Assembly (NCBI RefSeq): GCF_000671395.1
Contig: NZ_AQQY01000008.1
Location: forward strand, 50,146 to 114,145
Direction: 5' to 3'
Source: Actibacterium atlanticum
GTDB lineage: Bacteria > Pseudomonadota > Alphaproteobacteria > Rhodobacterales > Rhodobacteraceae
Length of the DNA stretch: 64,000 nt
Shown here: positions 29,261-38,531 of the stretch, piece after piece
Layout of the letters: every line of letters begins with the position of its first letter
Numbering within the stretch: position 1 is the first letter of the stretch
The notes under the pieces: generated by a model
Told to the model about the DNA's origin: nothing
Databases searched by the model: none
Seen by the model: the letters and a program-made list of their open reading frames with translations, nothing else
Program-made: the position numbers and the translations under genes

Positions 29261-30540
29261 CTTGCTTCGCTGGGCGCTGCGGACAGATGCATTTGGACGT
29301 GATGCCGGTGATGGTCGAGTGCGAAGGCGCGAATCGCAGCGCTGTAGCGCGGCGATGCATTGTGCCTTTATCTGGGGTGGCTGCATAAAAATTAAGCAAT
29401 CGCGTTTTGTGACCCCAAGCGTGACAGCAACCTGTGGGTCGCGTCGCCCGTCGGGCTTGAGGCAGGTTTTCTAACCTTGGCTGGCGCGACAGCTTTGATT
29501 TTGGCTGCGCCCAAGATGCTGCAGAGATTTGACCGGCCAATGGGCTTTTTGATACTGGGCAGGTGAAGGGCGTCTGGGCGATATCATACCAGAATGAGGG
29601 CAAACTGACGGCTGACCGGCGCGTTTAATACACCGCTTTCGCATGGCCTTGGATCAGCGTTCATTGTTTCGATTTGGTCTGTACGCAGAGTGGTTTTACC
29701 ATCGCACAACCCGTGATTTATGACATGCGTGGAGCCACCCTCCCAAGCCATGGTTCTGATTTGCTGAACGATGGCACGGTCTTGCAGGGTGGCAGCGCGA
29801 CCTGCAGCTTTTTCGATGAGGCGCAGGCCAGGGTAAATTCCGACGGTGCTTTAAACACGCCATTGACGAGGAATGCCGCGCCCCATTCAAATGGCGCGGG
29901 CGGCGAGGCGGGCTCAAACGGGGCCAGTCCGGGGGGCTGCGTTTAATCTGATCGGCGAGAGCGCCGCGAGAGACCAATCATAGTCTTGGCCCGTCAAGTA
30001 GCGAAGTCCGTTGTCGGCGGATCACGGCCTTGGGTTGCGACACGACGCGCTGACTTTCGCTAAATGTGAACATTGATCTAAGTTGGGCATTCGGCATGAT
30101 CGGATTTGTATTCGACTGTTGCGTATCTGCACCACAGAGATGGACCAACGCGAGTATTTGTATTAGTAATCAAAGCTGTCACGAGGATGAGAGCATTTTG
30201 ATAATAACTGGCTGTCATTGAATCCAGCGCATCAGGGCGATACTGTGCCTGCGGATTTGGTGATAGGTTAGAAACCACGAATAGTGGCGGCAAGTTTTTG
30301 CCGCTTTTTATGTTTACTAGTGCAGTCGGTGTTTTGCCGCGATGCAGAAGGATGTAAGGAAGTACAGGTATTTCCAGCATCCATGAGCTGGACCAGGGAT
30401 GTGTAAACGTAACGATTTATTTTTCTATGTCCGTCGCCGGGGCGCGTTTTGTTTCGGTGGGTCAGCGCATGTCGATATTGTGGCCCGGGCAGTAAAAGGA
30501 ATGGCGCGCTTTTGCGGGTCAGTATTCAGGAGCGCGATAG
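29261..30540. other. Gene-poor region upstream of the synthase operon
   Basis: About 1.3 kb in which I could not support a protein gene. Short open frames exist on both strands (for example 29674-29946 plus and 29696-29977 minus), but none has a convincing start site or recognisable protein. The left part (29.4-30.05 kb) keeps the high GC of coding DNA and may be a decayed gene or mobile-element debris. The right part (30.07-30.45 kb) is clearly AT-richer and holds one good rho-independent terminator and probably the synthase promoter. No tRNA or IS end was recognised. Confidence 0.5.
30287..30309 (+). terminator. Orphan rho-independent terminator
   Basis: GCGGCAA / TTGCCGC (7-bp stem, GTTT loop) is followed by TTTTTA, a classical intrinsic terminator on the plus strand. 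The nearest upstream plus-strand gene (dctM) ends more than 1 kb away and has its own hairpin. It therefore probably terminates a short transcript, perhaps a small RNA or leader, or is the remnant of a lost gene. Confidence 0.7.
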
Positions 30541-33500
30541 ATGTTGTTTAACGATCAGGACTTTCTGGTTTTTGGTGCCAGTCATCCGAATGCGATCTCC
30601 GCTGGAATTGCGATCTCGGCAAGCCGTGCGGGCCATGTGGGCCTGCTGAGCCTGGATTATGCTGATATTGACGCGCCCGAGGTTGGGCAAGCTGTGGCCG
30701 CCCTTTCGGCCTGCGCACGCGGCGCTTGGGGGGTGAAGCTGCCGCTGGAGAAAGCCGAAGCTTTCTTTGCTGCCTTTGGGGACGATCTGACCCGTTTGGG
30801 ATGGGTGGTCTATCAGGGCGAAACCGCGACCAACCTGAAGAAACTTATCAAGCTGCAAAAACAGATCGCGCCTGCGTCGCGCACCCTGTTTGAAGTGACC
30901 GATGACACGCTGGTGTCCAAGCTGAAAACCGCAGGCATTGACGGGCTGGTGGCCAAGGGCCACGAAGCCGGTGGACGTGTAGGTGATGAGACCTCTTTCC
31001 TGCTGACCCAGCGTTTGGTGCGCGACAGCGACCTGCCGATCATCGCCATGGGCGGTGTTGGCCCCAACACCGCCGCAGCGCTGCGCGTGGCAGGGGCCGC
31101 AGGCGTGGCGTTGGACTGGCAGCTGGCCTTGTTGGACGAAGCCGAAACCGACCCGGCGCTGAAAATGGCGCTGGCCCGCATGGACGGCAGCGAGACCCGC
31201 ACGCTGGGCGGCGACCTAGAGGTTGCCCATCGCGTGTTCTGGCGTGCTGACCATAAGCCGGCGCAGGTGCTGGCCGAACAAGACATCCCCGGCACCGATC
31301 CCAAGAAATTCCTGAAAGCGGTCGCGGATGCCGTGACCCCGGCCAAAGTCGGCTCTGTTTGGCTGGTTGGCCAAGACGCCTGCTTTGCCCGTCGCTTTGC
31401 CGACAATTACGGTTCTGTCAAAGCCGCGCTGGATATGATTGCTGATCAGGCTGCGACCCTGTGTGATACCGCCGCGCGGGTGAAACCGCTGGCCGAAGGC
31501 TCGGCCCTGACCGAAGTCACCCAAACCCGCTATCCGATCATCCAAGGCCCGATGACCCGTGTCAGCGATGTCGCGGACTTTGCCGTTTCGGTGGCCGAAG
31601 GCGGGGCGCTGCCCTTCCTTGCGCTGTCGCTGATGCGCAAGCCCGAAGCCACTGCGTTGATCGAGGAAACCAAGGCCAAGATCGACGGCAAATCCTGGGG
31701 CGTTGGCATTCTGGGCTTCGTCGAAGACGACCTGCGCGAAGAGCAGACCGCTGTCATCGCCGAGCAAAAGCCGAACTATGCCCTTATCGCGGGCGGGCGC
31801 CCGGATCAGGCCTCGGCCCTGGAAAAGCAAGGTATCCCAACCTATCTGCATGTGCCCTCGCCCGGGTTGCTGAGCCTTTTCCTTGATGGCGGCACGCGTC
31901 GTTTCATCTTTGAAGGCCGCGAATGTGGTGGGCATGTTGGCCCGCGTTCCTCGGCTGTGCTGTGGCAACAGGCGATTGATGCGGTCGAAGATTACTATGG
32001 CCCTGATGGCGATATTGATGCCGAGCTGATCTTTGCTGGCGGCATCCATGATGATGTGTCTGGCGCGATGGTGTCGGCGCTTGCGGCTGGCCTTGCAGAG
32101 CGCGGCGCCAAGATTGGCGTGATCGTCGGCACCGCCTATATCCTGACCGAGGAGGCCGTGACGGCGGGCGCGGTTCTGGACACCTATCAGGAACTGGCGC
32201 TGAATTCGTCACGCACCATGCTGCTGGAAAGCGGCGCAGGCCATTCGACCCGCGTGGTCGAAAGCCCGATTGTGGATGAATTTTTCACCCGCAAGAAAAA
32301 GCTGCTGGAAGAGGGCGTCGACCCGGATGAGGTCAAGGACGAGCTGGAAAACTTCAACGTTGGCCGCTCGCGTATTGCGTCCAAAGGCGTGGACCGCAAC
32401 CCGGAGTACCGCAAGGTTGAAGGGGCTGAAAAGTTCATTGATGTCTCGAAAGACGATCAACTGAAATACGGCGTCTATATGATTGGTCAGGCAGCCAACC
32501 TGCATGACAAACCCACCACCATCGCGGCCTTGCATCAGGCGATCTGCAGCGACAGCACCGCAATTCTGGAGGCTGCCAAGCCCGAGGCCGCCAAGGCCGA
32601 ACCGCTGATCCGCGAAGGGGATGGTGCAAACATCGCCATCACCGGTGTGGGGACGATCCTGCCCAAGGCGCTGGATTTCTCGGATTATTGGGAAAACATT
32701 CTGGATCGCGTCGATGCGATCGAAGAAGTGCCCGAGCGTCGCTGGGATTGGCGCCGCTATTTCGATGCCGACCGCGCCGCGCCTGATAAGGCGTACTCCA
32801 AATGGGGCGGGTTCCTTGATGAAATGGATTTCGACCCGATCCGCTATGGCATTCCGCCTAACTCAATGTCGTCGATTGAACCCTTGCAGCTGCTGGCGCT
32901 GGAAACCGTGCGTCAGGCGCTTGAAAACGCGGGCTTCAAGGATGGCGTGATTGACGACCCCGAACTGCGTCGCAAAACATCCGTGATCATCGGTGTTGGT
33001 GGCGGCGCTGGCCCGCTGGGGCAGCGTTACGCTGTGCGTTCGTCGCTGCCGGCGATTGCAGGTGAGATTTCGCCCACCGCCGAAGAGCGTCTGCCCGAAT
33101 GGACCGAAGACAGCTTCCCCGGCATCCTGTTGAACGTGATCGCAGGCCGTGTGGCCAACCGGTTCGATCTGGGCGGTGTGAACTTTACCGTCGATGCGGC
33201 CTGTGGCTCGTCGCTGGCGGCTGTGATGATGGGCGCGCGCGAACTGGAAAACGGCACCTCGGATATGGTGATTGTTGGCGGGGCTGACAGTTTCCAGAAC
33301 CCGTTCGATTTCCTGGCGTTTTCAAAAACCCGGGCGCTGAGCCCGCGTGGCCGTTGCCGCACCTTTGACGACAGTGCTGATGGCATTGCGATTTCCGAAG
33401 GTCTGGCGATGATGGTTCTGCGCCGCATGGATCAGGCCGAAGCCGATGGCGACCGCATCTATGCCGTGTTGCGCGGCGTCGCTGGTTCGTCTGATGGCCG

Positions 33501-36500
33501 TGACCTGTCGCTGACTGCGCCACGCCCCGAAGGCCAGGAAAACGCCCTGACCCGTGCTTATGATCGCGCTGGCGTGTCGCCCTCGACAGTTGGGTTGGTT
33601 GAAGCACACGGCACCGGCACCGCCGTTGGTGACCGCACCGAAATTCAAAGCCTTGCCAAGATTTTCTCGGATTACTCTGACGATAAGCAGTTCTGTGGTG
33701 TTGGTTCGGTCAAATCGATGATCGGCCATACCAAAGCCGCTGCCGGCTGTGCCGGGATGATCAAATTGGCCATGGCGCTGCACCACAAAGTGTTGCCGTC
33801 GACCCTGCATGTGGAAGTGCCCAACAAAGGCGCCGACTTCCCGCAAAGCCCGTTCTATATCTCGACCGAGACGCGCCCGTGGATGGCCAAGGGGGATGCC
33901 CCGCGCCGTGCCGGTGTTTCGGCCTTTGGCTTTGGCGGTACCAACTTCCACGCGGTGCTGGAAGAGTACAAAGGTGGTTACCTGCCCAAACATCAGGAAC
34001 CTTTCCGCAAGAACTGGACGCATGAGCTGTTCTTGTTCAGCGCAGATAGCCAGCAGGCCCTTGCGGACGAGCTAAGCAAAGCCGCCACTGCGATGGCCAC
34101 TGCCCAGCTGCCCGCACGGGATGTGGCCGCCAGCTTGGCGCGCAAGTTCAAACCAACCGCTGCGGCGCGTTTTGCGCTGGTGGCACCGTCGCTGGCGGAC
34201 GCTGCAGCGCGCCTCGAACGCGCCGCCAAATCGCTGGCATCGGATGCGACCGACCTGCGCAGCATCGACCCGATGGGCGCTTTCTTCTCGGCCGATACAC
34301 CGGTGTCGCCGGATCAGGTTGCCTTCTTGTTCCCGGGCCAAGGCTCGCAATATCCGGGCATGGCCGGTGATCTGGCGATGACCTTCCCGAAAGTGCGTGA
34401 AACGCTGGAAGATGCGTCGGCAGCCTTGCTGGGTCGTACGCCCGCACCGCTGTCTGACTTGATCTTCCCGCTGCCCACGCTGGACGATGATGTGCGCGAT
34501 GCGCAGGTTGAAGACCTGAAGCGTACCGATGTGGCGCAGCCCGCCATTGGCGCGGTGTCGATTGCCGTTCTGGACCTGCTGCGCGGGTTCGGACTGAAAG
34601 CGGCTTCGACCGCGGGTCACAGCTTTGGCGAATTCTCGGCGCTCTATTCTGCCGGGGCTTTTGACGCCGACACGCTGCTGAAACTGGCCCATGTGCGCGG
34701 AGACGCGATCATGACCGCCGGGGGTGATGATCTGGGCGCAATGGTCGCCGCCAATGCTGGCGCTGACGAGGTTCTGGCCGCGCTGGACGGCAAGGTGGAA
34801 GAGGTTACTCTGGCCAATATCAACGCGCCTGACCAAACCGTTCTGGCTGGCCCCACCCCCAAGATCGAAGAGGCGGTTGAAGTGCTGAAAGCGGCCGGGT
34901 TCGCGGCCAAACGTCTGCCGGTTGCCTGTGGGTTCCATTCGGCTTGCGTTGCGCCAGCGCGCGACCTTCTGGCTGCCGCTTTGCAAGACGCCGACATTTC
35001 GGTGCCCGAGCTTCCGGTCTTTGCCAATGCCTCGGCCGCGCCTTATCCGCAAACAGATACCGAAGTCTGCGATCAACTGGCTGAGCATCTGGTGCAATCG
35101 GTCAATTTCGTTGGCTCGATCGAAGCCATGCACGACGCTGGCGCGCGCTTGTTCTTAGAGGTCGGTCCCGGCTCGGTTCTGACGGGCCTGACCAACCGTA
35201 TTCTGGGCGACAAACCGCATCTTGCACTGGCGTCTGACAAAAAAGGCCGTGCGGGCGTGCAGCAATTGCTGAGCCTGCTGGCGGGTGCGTGCGCGGCTGG
35301 TCTGGAGCTGGATTTGCAGTCTCTCTGGGCTGATCGTGCCGATGCATCGGTCGATGTTAAGAATTGGAATTTGGCGCTGCCGGAAAATCCGCGCAAGGCG
35401 ATGCTGTGGAAGATTGACGGGGCCAATGTGCGCCCGATCAATGGCACGCCCGCCCGCCGGGGCTTTGCCGCCCGCATTGAAGAGGATCCCAAACCCGTGA
35501 CGCAGGAAAATTCAAACCCCGCGCCCATCCCTCAGCCCGTTGCGGCTGCCGCTGCACCTGCGCCGCAAGCCGCTGTGCCCGCACCCGCCATGCCGATGCC
35601 CGCTGCTGCACCTGCTGCCCCGCTTGGTCAAGGCGCCGAGGCGATCATGCAGCGCCATCAGGAGCTGATGACCACCTTCCTTGAAAACAACCGTGCGGTG
35701 ATGATGCAATGGTTGGGCGGCAGCGCTGCGCAGCCCGGACTGGCGCAACAGCCCGCGATGCCTGCAATGGCTCCGGCGCCGATGCCCGCGCCTGTGGCGG
35801 CACCCGCCCCGGTTGCTGCCCCGGTTGCCGCTGCGCCCGAACCTGCCCCGGTTGCTGCCGCGCCTGCACCAGCGCATGAACCTGCGACACCCGCAGCACC
35901 CGCCGCTGCGGCGCTGGACGAGGCTTCGGTGACTTCTGCGCTTCTGGCCCTGATTTCGGACCGGACAGGATACCCCGAAGACATGCTTGATCTGGACCTC
36001 AACCTTGAGGCTGATCTGGGGATTGATTCCATCAAGCGGGTTGAAATTCTGGGCGCGCTGCGCGGTGACTTACTGCCCGACGCAGGCGAGGAAGCCCGCG
36101 AAAAGATGGGCCCGGTCAGCCGTGAACGTACGGTGCGTGGCATCGTGGCGAAGTTCATGGAGGTTGTTGCCGAACTGGATATGCCAGCGGCTGCGCCGAT
36201 CGCCGCTTCGACACCAGCCGCACCTGCGGCACCTACAGGCCCGGCGCTGGACGATGCTTCGGTGACTTCTGCGCTTCTGGCCTTGATTTCGGACCGGACA
36301 GGATACCCCGAAGATATGCTTGATCTGGACCTCAACCTTGAGGCTGATCTGGGGATTGATTCCATCAAGCGGGTTGAAATTCTGGGCGCGCTGCGCGGTG
36401 ACTTGCTGCCCGACGCAGGCGAGGAAGCCCGCGAAAAGATGGGCCCGGTCAGCCGTGAACGTACGGTACGTGGCATCGTGGCGAAGTTCATGGAGGTTGC

Positions 36501-38520
36501 GGCTGAATTCGCGGCCCCTGCGGCGCCCGGCGCTGCATCGCCAGTCACATTGGTGCCCGAGCCTTCGACCGAAGATTTGGACGAAGCCACCGTGACCGCG
36601 GCATTGCTGGCGCTGATTTCAGACCGTACCGGCTATCCTGAGGAAATGCTTGATCTGGATCTCAACCTTGAGGCCGATCTGGGGATCGATTCCATCAAGC
36701 GGGTTGAAATCCTTGGCGCTTTGCGTGGCGATTTGATGCCGCAAGCCGGGGAAGAAGCCCGCGAACAGATGGGTCCGGTAAGCCGTGAACGCACGGTGCG
36801 CGGCATCGTTGCCAAGTTCCTGGATGTTGCACAATCCTTGTCTCCGGCGGGTGCGCCTGCCGCCGCAGCTGCCTCGCCGGCTGCTGAAACGGCGACCGAA
36901 GAAGCGCCGACCGTGGACCCGGATGATTGGGGTGCGCGCTATGTGATGGCACCAGCTGCAGTCGCGACTCCTGATGAACAGGATTGGGTTACCCCCGGGG
37001 CGACCTATGTTCTGACCGACGATGGCGCAGGTGTTGCTGCCGGTCTGGCCCTCAAGATCGAAGCGCTGGGCGGGACGCCCCTGTTGCTGGGCGACGGGGT
37101 GGACCTGTCGTCAGACAGCGCGTTGCGTCAGGCGGTGTCCGGTGTCGCTGGAAATGCGGCTGGTTTGATCCACTGTGCCCCGCTGCGGGCGACCAAGTCG
37201 GTCGAGGAAATGGATCAAGCAGGCTGGCGCGCGGCGGTGGATGCCTCGCTGCGTTCGCTTTATGGGCTGTTGTCGGCCCTGGGCGGATCGCTTTCCAGTC
37301 GTAAGGATGCCGTGGTCATGTCTGCCACATCGATGGGCGGCGCCTTTGGGTTTGATGGCTCGCGGCTTGCGGCCCCGGCGCAAAACGGCGCGCCCGGTTT
37401 GCTTAAGACCGTCGCCAAGGAGTGGCTGGATGCCCATGTCCGTGCTGTGGATTTCCCGGCTGATGCGGGTGCCGATACGATGATTGACGGGCTGATGGCC
37501 GAGGCCGGACGCCGCGATGATTTGGTTGAAATCGGCTTGAACGGCAAAGATCGCATCGGTCTGTTCGCGCAGCAGCGCGTGATTGACCCAAGCGCCGCCG
37601 AAGAAATCCCGCTGGGCCCTGACTCTTTGGTGCTGGTCACGGGGGGCGCTCGTGGCATCACCGCCAAGATCGTCAAACAACTGGCCTCTAACAGCCAGCC
37701 GCGCTTCATCTTGCTGGGGTCTTCGCCCGTGCCCGAAGGGGAAGAAGCCCCTGAAACAGCCCGTGCTACCGAGCCGCATTCGCTGAAGGCGGCGCTGATT
37801 GCGCAGGCCAAGGCCGCGGGGCAGACCGTCAGCCCGGCTGCCATCGAAGCAAGTTTCCGCGCAGTGACGAAGGCCCGTGAAATTCGCGCCGCCGTCGCCG
37901 AAGTGGAAGCCCTTGGCAGTCAGGTGGAATACATGGCCTGCGATGTGCGCGATCAAGATGCTTTCGCATCTGTGATTGAAAACGTCTATGAACGCTATGG
38001 CCAGATTGATGGCGTGATCCATGGTGCTGGCGTCATCGAAGACAAACTGATCCTCGATAAAGAGGTTGAAAGCTTCGACAATGTTGTGCGCCTAAAGACC
38101 GAAAGCGCCTTTACGCTGGCCAAGACCCTGAAGCCCGAAAGCCTGAAGTTCCTTGGGTTCTTTACGTCGGTTGCCGGGCGTTTCGGGAACCGTGGTCAGG
38201 GGGATTATGGCGCCGCAAACGAGACTGTCTCGAAGTTGGCCCGGGTCCTGAACGAAAGCTGGGATGCCAAGGTTACGGCAGTCAGCTGGGGCCCATGGGA
38301 CAGCGGCGGCATGGTGAATGCCGAAATCCGCGCTCAGTTCGCTGAAATGAAGATCGAGCCGATCCACCCCGCCCATGGCACCCGCGCCATGGAGCTGGAG
38401 ATCACCCGTGGCCCTCTGGAGGAGAGTGAGGTTGTCTGGGGACGTGGCCCTTGGGAGGATGACCCGACACGTCTTGATGAGACTTATCGTAAACCCTCTG
38501 CCCGCGAAGCGGCTGAATAA
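30541..38520 (+). CDS. Multidomain lipid/polyketide synthase: NPD-NPD-KS-AT-ACP3-KR
   Basis: A 2659-residue iterative synthase. Domains: nitropropane-dioxygenase/PfaD-like folds at about 1-240 (GHEAGGRVG, His141) and 330-610 (GRECGGHVG, Cys462, His465), proposed flavin enoyl reductases; KS about 697-1130 with Cys888 (DAACGSSLA), His1023 (EAHGTGT) and His1063; AT about 1280-1590 with Ser1361 (GHSFGE) and His1466; Ala/Pro-rich linker; three ACPs with phosphopantetheine serines 1830, 1941 and 2051 (LGIDSIKRVEI); KR about 2150-2640 with TGGARGIT, Ser2543 and Tyr2556. The organisation recalls PfaA with PfaD fused in front. AGGAG precedes the ATG. It heads a nine-gene operon; the second synthase follows by 11 bp and supplies DH and phosphopantetheinyl transfer. 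The product is unknown. Confidence 0.93.
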   Translation: MLFNDQDFLVFGASHPNAISAGIAISASRAGHVGLLSLDYADIDAPEVGQAVAALSACARGAWGVKLPLEKAEAFFAAFGDDLTRLGWVVYQGETATNLKKLIKLQKQIAPASRTLFEVTDDTLVSKLKTAGIDGLVAKGHEAGGRVGDETSFLLTQRLVRDSDLPIIAMGGVGPNTAAALRVAGAAGVALDWQLALLDEAETDPALKMALARMDGSETRTLGGDLEVAHRVFWRADHKPAQVLAEQDIPGTDPKKFLKAVADAVTPAKVGSVWLVGQDACFARRFADNYGSVKAALDMIADQAATLCDTAARVKPLAEGSALTEVTQTRYPIIQGPMTRVSDVADFAVSVAEGGALPFLALSLMRKPEATALIEETKAKIDGKSWGVGILGFVEDDLREEQTAVIAEQKPNYALIAGGRPDQASALEKQGIPTYLHVPSPGLLSLFLDGGTRRFIFEGRECGGHVGPRSSAVLWQQAIDAVEDYYGPDGDIDAELIFAGGIHDDVSGAMVSALAAGLAERGAKIGVIVGTAYILTEEAVTAGAVLDTYQELALNSSRTMLLESGAGHSTRVVESPIVDEFFTRKKKLLEEGVDPDEVKDELENFNVGRSRIASKGVDRNPEYRKVEGAEKFIDVSKDDQLKYGVYMIGQAANLHDKPTTIAALHQAICSDSTAILEAAKPEAAKAEPLIREGDGANIAITGVGTILPKALDFSDYWENILDRVDAIEEVPERRWDWRRYFDADRAAPDKAYSKWGGFLDEMDFDPIRYGIPPNSMSSIEPLQLLALETVRQALENAGFKDGVIDDPELRRKTSVIIGVGGGAGPLGQRYAVRSSLPAIAGEISPTAEERLPEWTEDSFPGILLNVIAGRVANRFDLGGVNFTVDAACGSSLAAVMMGARELENGTSDMVIVGGADSFQNPFDFLAFSKTRALSPRGRCRTFDDSADGIAISEGLAMMVLRRMDQAEADGDRIYAVLRGVAGSSDGRDLSLTAPRPEGQENALTRAYDRAGVSPSTVGLVEAHGTGTAVGDRTEIQSLAKIFSDYSDDKQFCGVGSVKSMIGHTKAAAGCAGMIKLAMALHHKVLPSTLHVEVPNKGADFPQSPFYISTETRPWMAKGDAPRRAGVSAFGFGGTNFHAVLEEYKGGYLPKHQEPFRKNWTHELFLFSADSQQALADELSKAATAMATAQLPARDVAASLARKFKPTAAARFALVAPSLADAAARLERAAKSLASDATDLRSIDPMGAFFSADTPVSPDQVAFLFPGQGSQYPGMAGDLAMTFPKVRETLEDASAALLGRTPAPLSDLIFPLPTLDDDVRDAQVEDLKRTDVAQPAIGAVSIAVLDLLRGFGLKAASTAGHSFGEFSALYSAGAFDADTLLKLAHVRGDAIMTAGGDDLGAMVAANAGADEVLAALDGKVEEVTLANINAPDQTVLAGPTPKIEEAVEVLKAAGFAAKRLPVACGFHSACVAPARDLLAAALQDADISVPELPVFANASAAPYPQTDTEVCDQLAEHLVQSVNFVGSIEAMHDAGARLFLEVGPGSVLTGLTNRILGDKPHLALASDKKGRAGVQQLLSLLAGACAAGLELDLQSLWADRADASVDVKNWNLALPENPRKAMLWKIDGANVRPINGTPARRGFAARIEEDPKPVTQENSNPAPIPQPVAAAAAPAPQAAVPAPAMPMPAAAPAAPLGQGAEAIMQRHQELMTTFLENNRAVMMQWLGGSAAQPGLAQQPAMPAMAPAPMPAPVAAPAPVAAPVAAAPEPAPVAAAPAPAHEPATPAAPAAAALDEASVTSALLALISDRTGYPEDMLDLDLNLEADLGIDSIKRVEILGALRGDLLPDAGEEAREKMGPVSRERTVRGIVAKFMEVVAELDMPAAAPIAASTPAAPAAPTGPALDDASVTSALLALISDRTGYPEDMLDLDLNLEADLGIDSIKRVEILGALRGDLLPDAGEEAREKMGPVSRERTVRGIVAKFMEVAAEFAAPAAPGAASPVTLVPEPSTEDLDEATVTAALLALISDRTGYPEEMLDLDLNLEADLGIDSIKRVEILGALRGDLMPQAGEEAREQMGPVSRERTVRGIVAKFLDVAQSLSPAGAPAAAAASPAAETATEEAPTVDPDDWGARYVMAPAAVATPDEQDWVTPGATYVLTDDGAGVAAGLALKIEALGGTPLLLGDGVDLSSDSALRQAVSGVAGNAAGLIHCAPLRATKSVEEMDQAGWRAAVDASLRSLYGLLSALGGSLSSRKDAVVMSATSMGGAFGFDGSRLAAPAQNGAPGLLKTVAKEWLDAHVRAVDFPADAGADTMIDGLMAEAGRRDDLVEIGLNGKDRIGLFAQQRVIDPSAAEEIPLGPDSLVLVTGGARGITAKIVKQLASNSQPRFILLGSSPVPEGEEAPETARATEPHSLKAALIAQAKAAGQTVSPAAIEASFRAVTKAREIRAAVAEVEALGSQVEYMACDVRDQDAFASVIENVYERYGQIDGVIHGAGVIEDKLILDKEVESFDNVVRLKTESAFTLAKTLKPESLKFLGFFTSVAGRFGNRGQGDYGAANETVSKLARVLNESWDAKVTAVSWGPWDSGGMVNAEIRAQFAEMKIEPIHPAHGTRAMELEITRGPLEESEVVWGRGPWEDDPTRLDETYRKPSAREAAE
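35914..36499 (+). repeat. Near-identical tandem ACP-coding repeat
   Basis: The DNA for ACP1 (35914-36166) and ACP2 (36247-36499) differs at only 5 positions over 253 bp by direct comparison, with a 333-bp period. ACP3, 330 bp further on, is clearly more diverged in DNA while keeping the same protein motif. This indicates recent duplication or ongoing gene conversion between ACP1 and ACP2. Confidence 0.9.
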
Positions 38521-38531
38521 CGGCGCTATAA

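Noticed and set aside
29674..29946. A 90-codon plus-strand frame in the gene-poor region
   Set aside because: No ribosome binding site, no recognised protein, and an overlapping minus-strand frame of similar length; coding cannot be supported.
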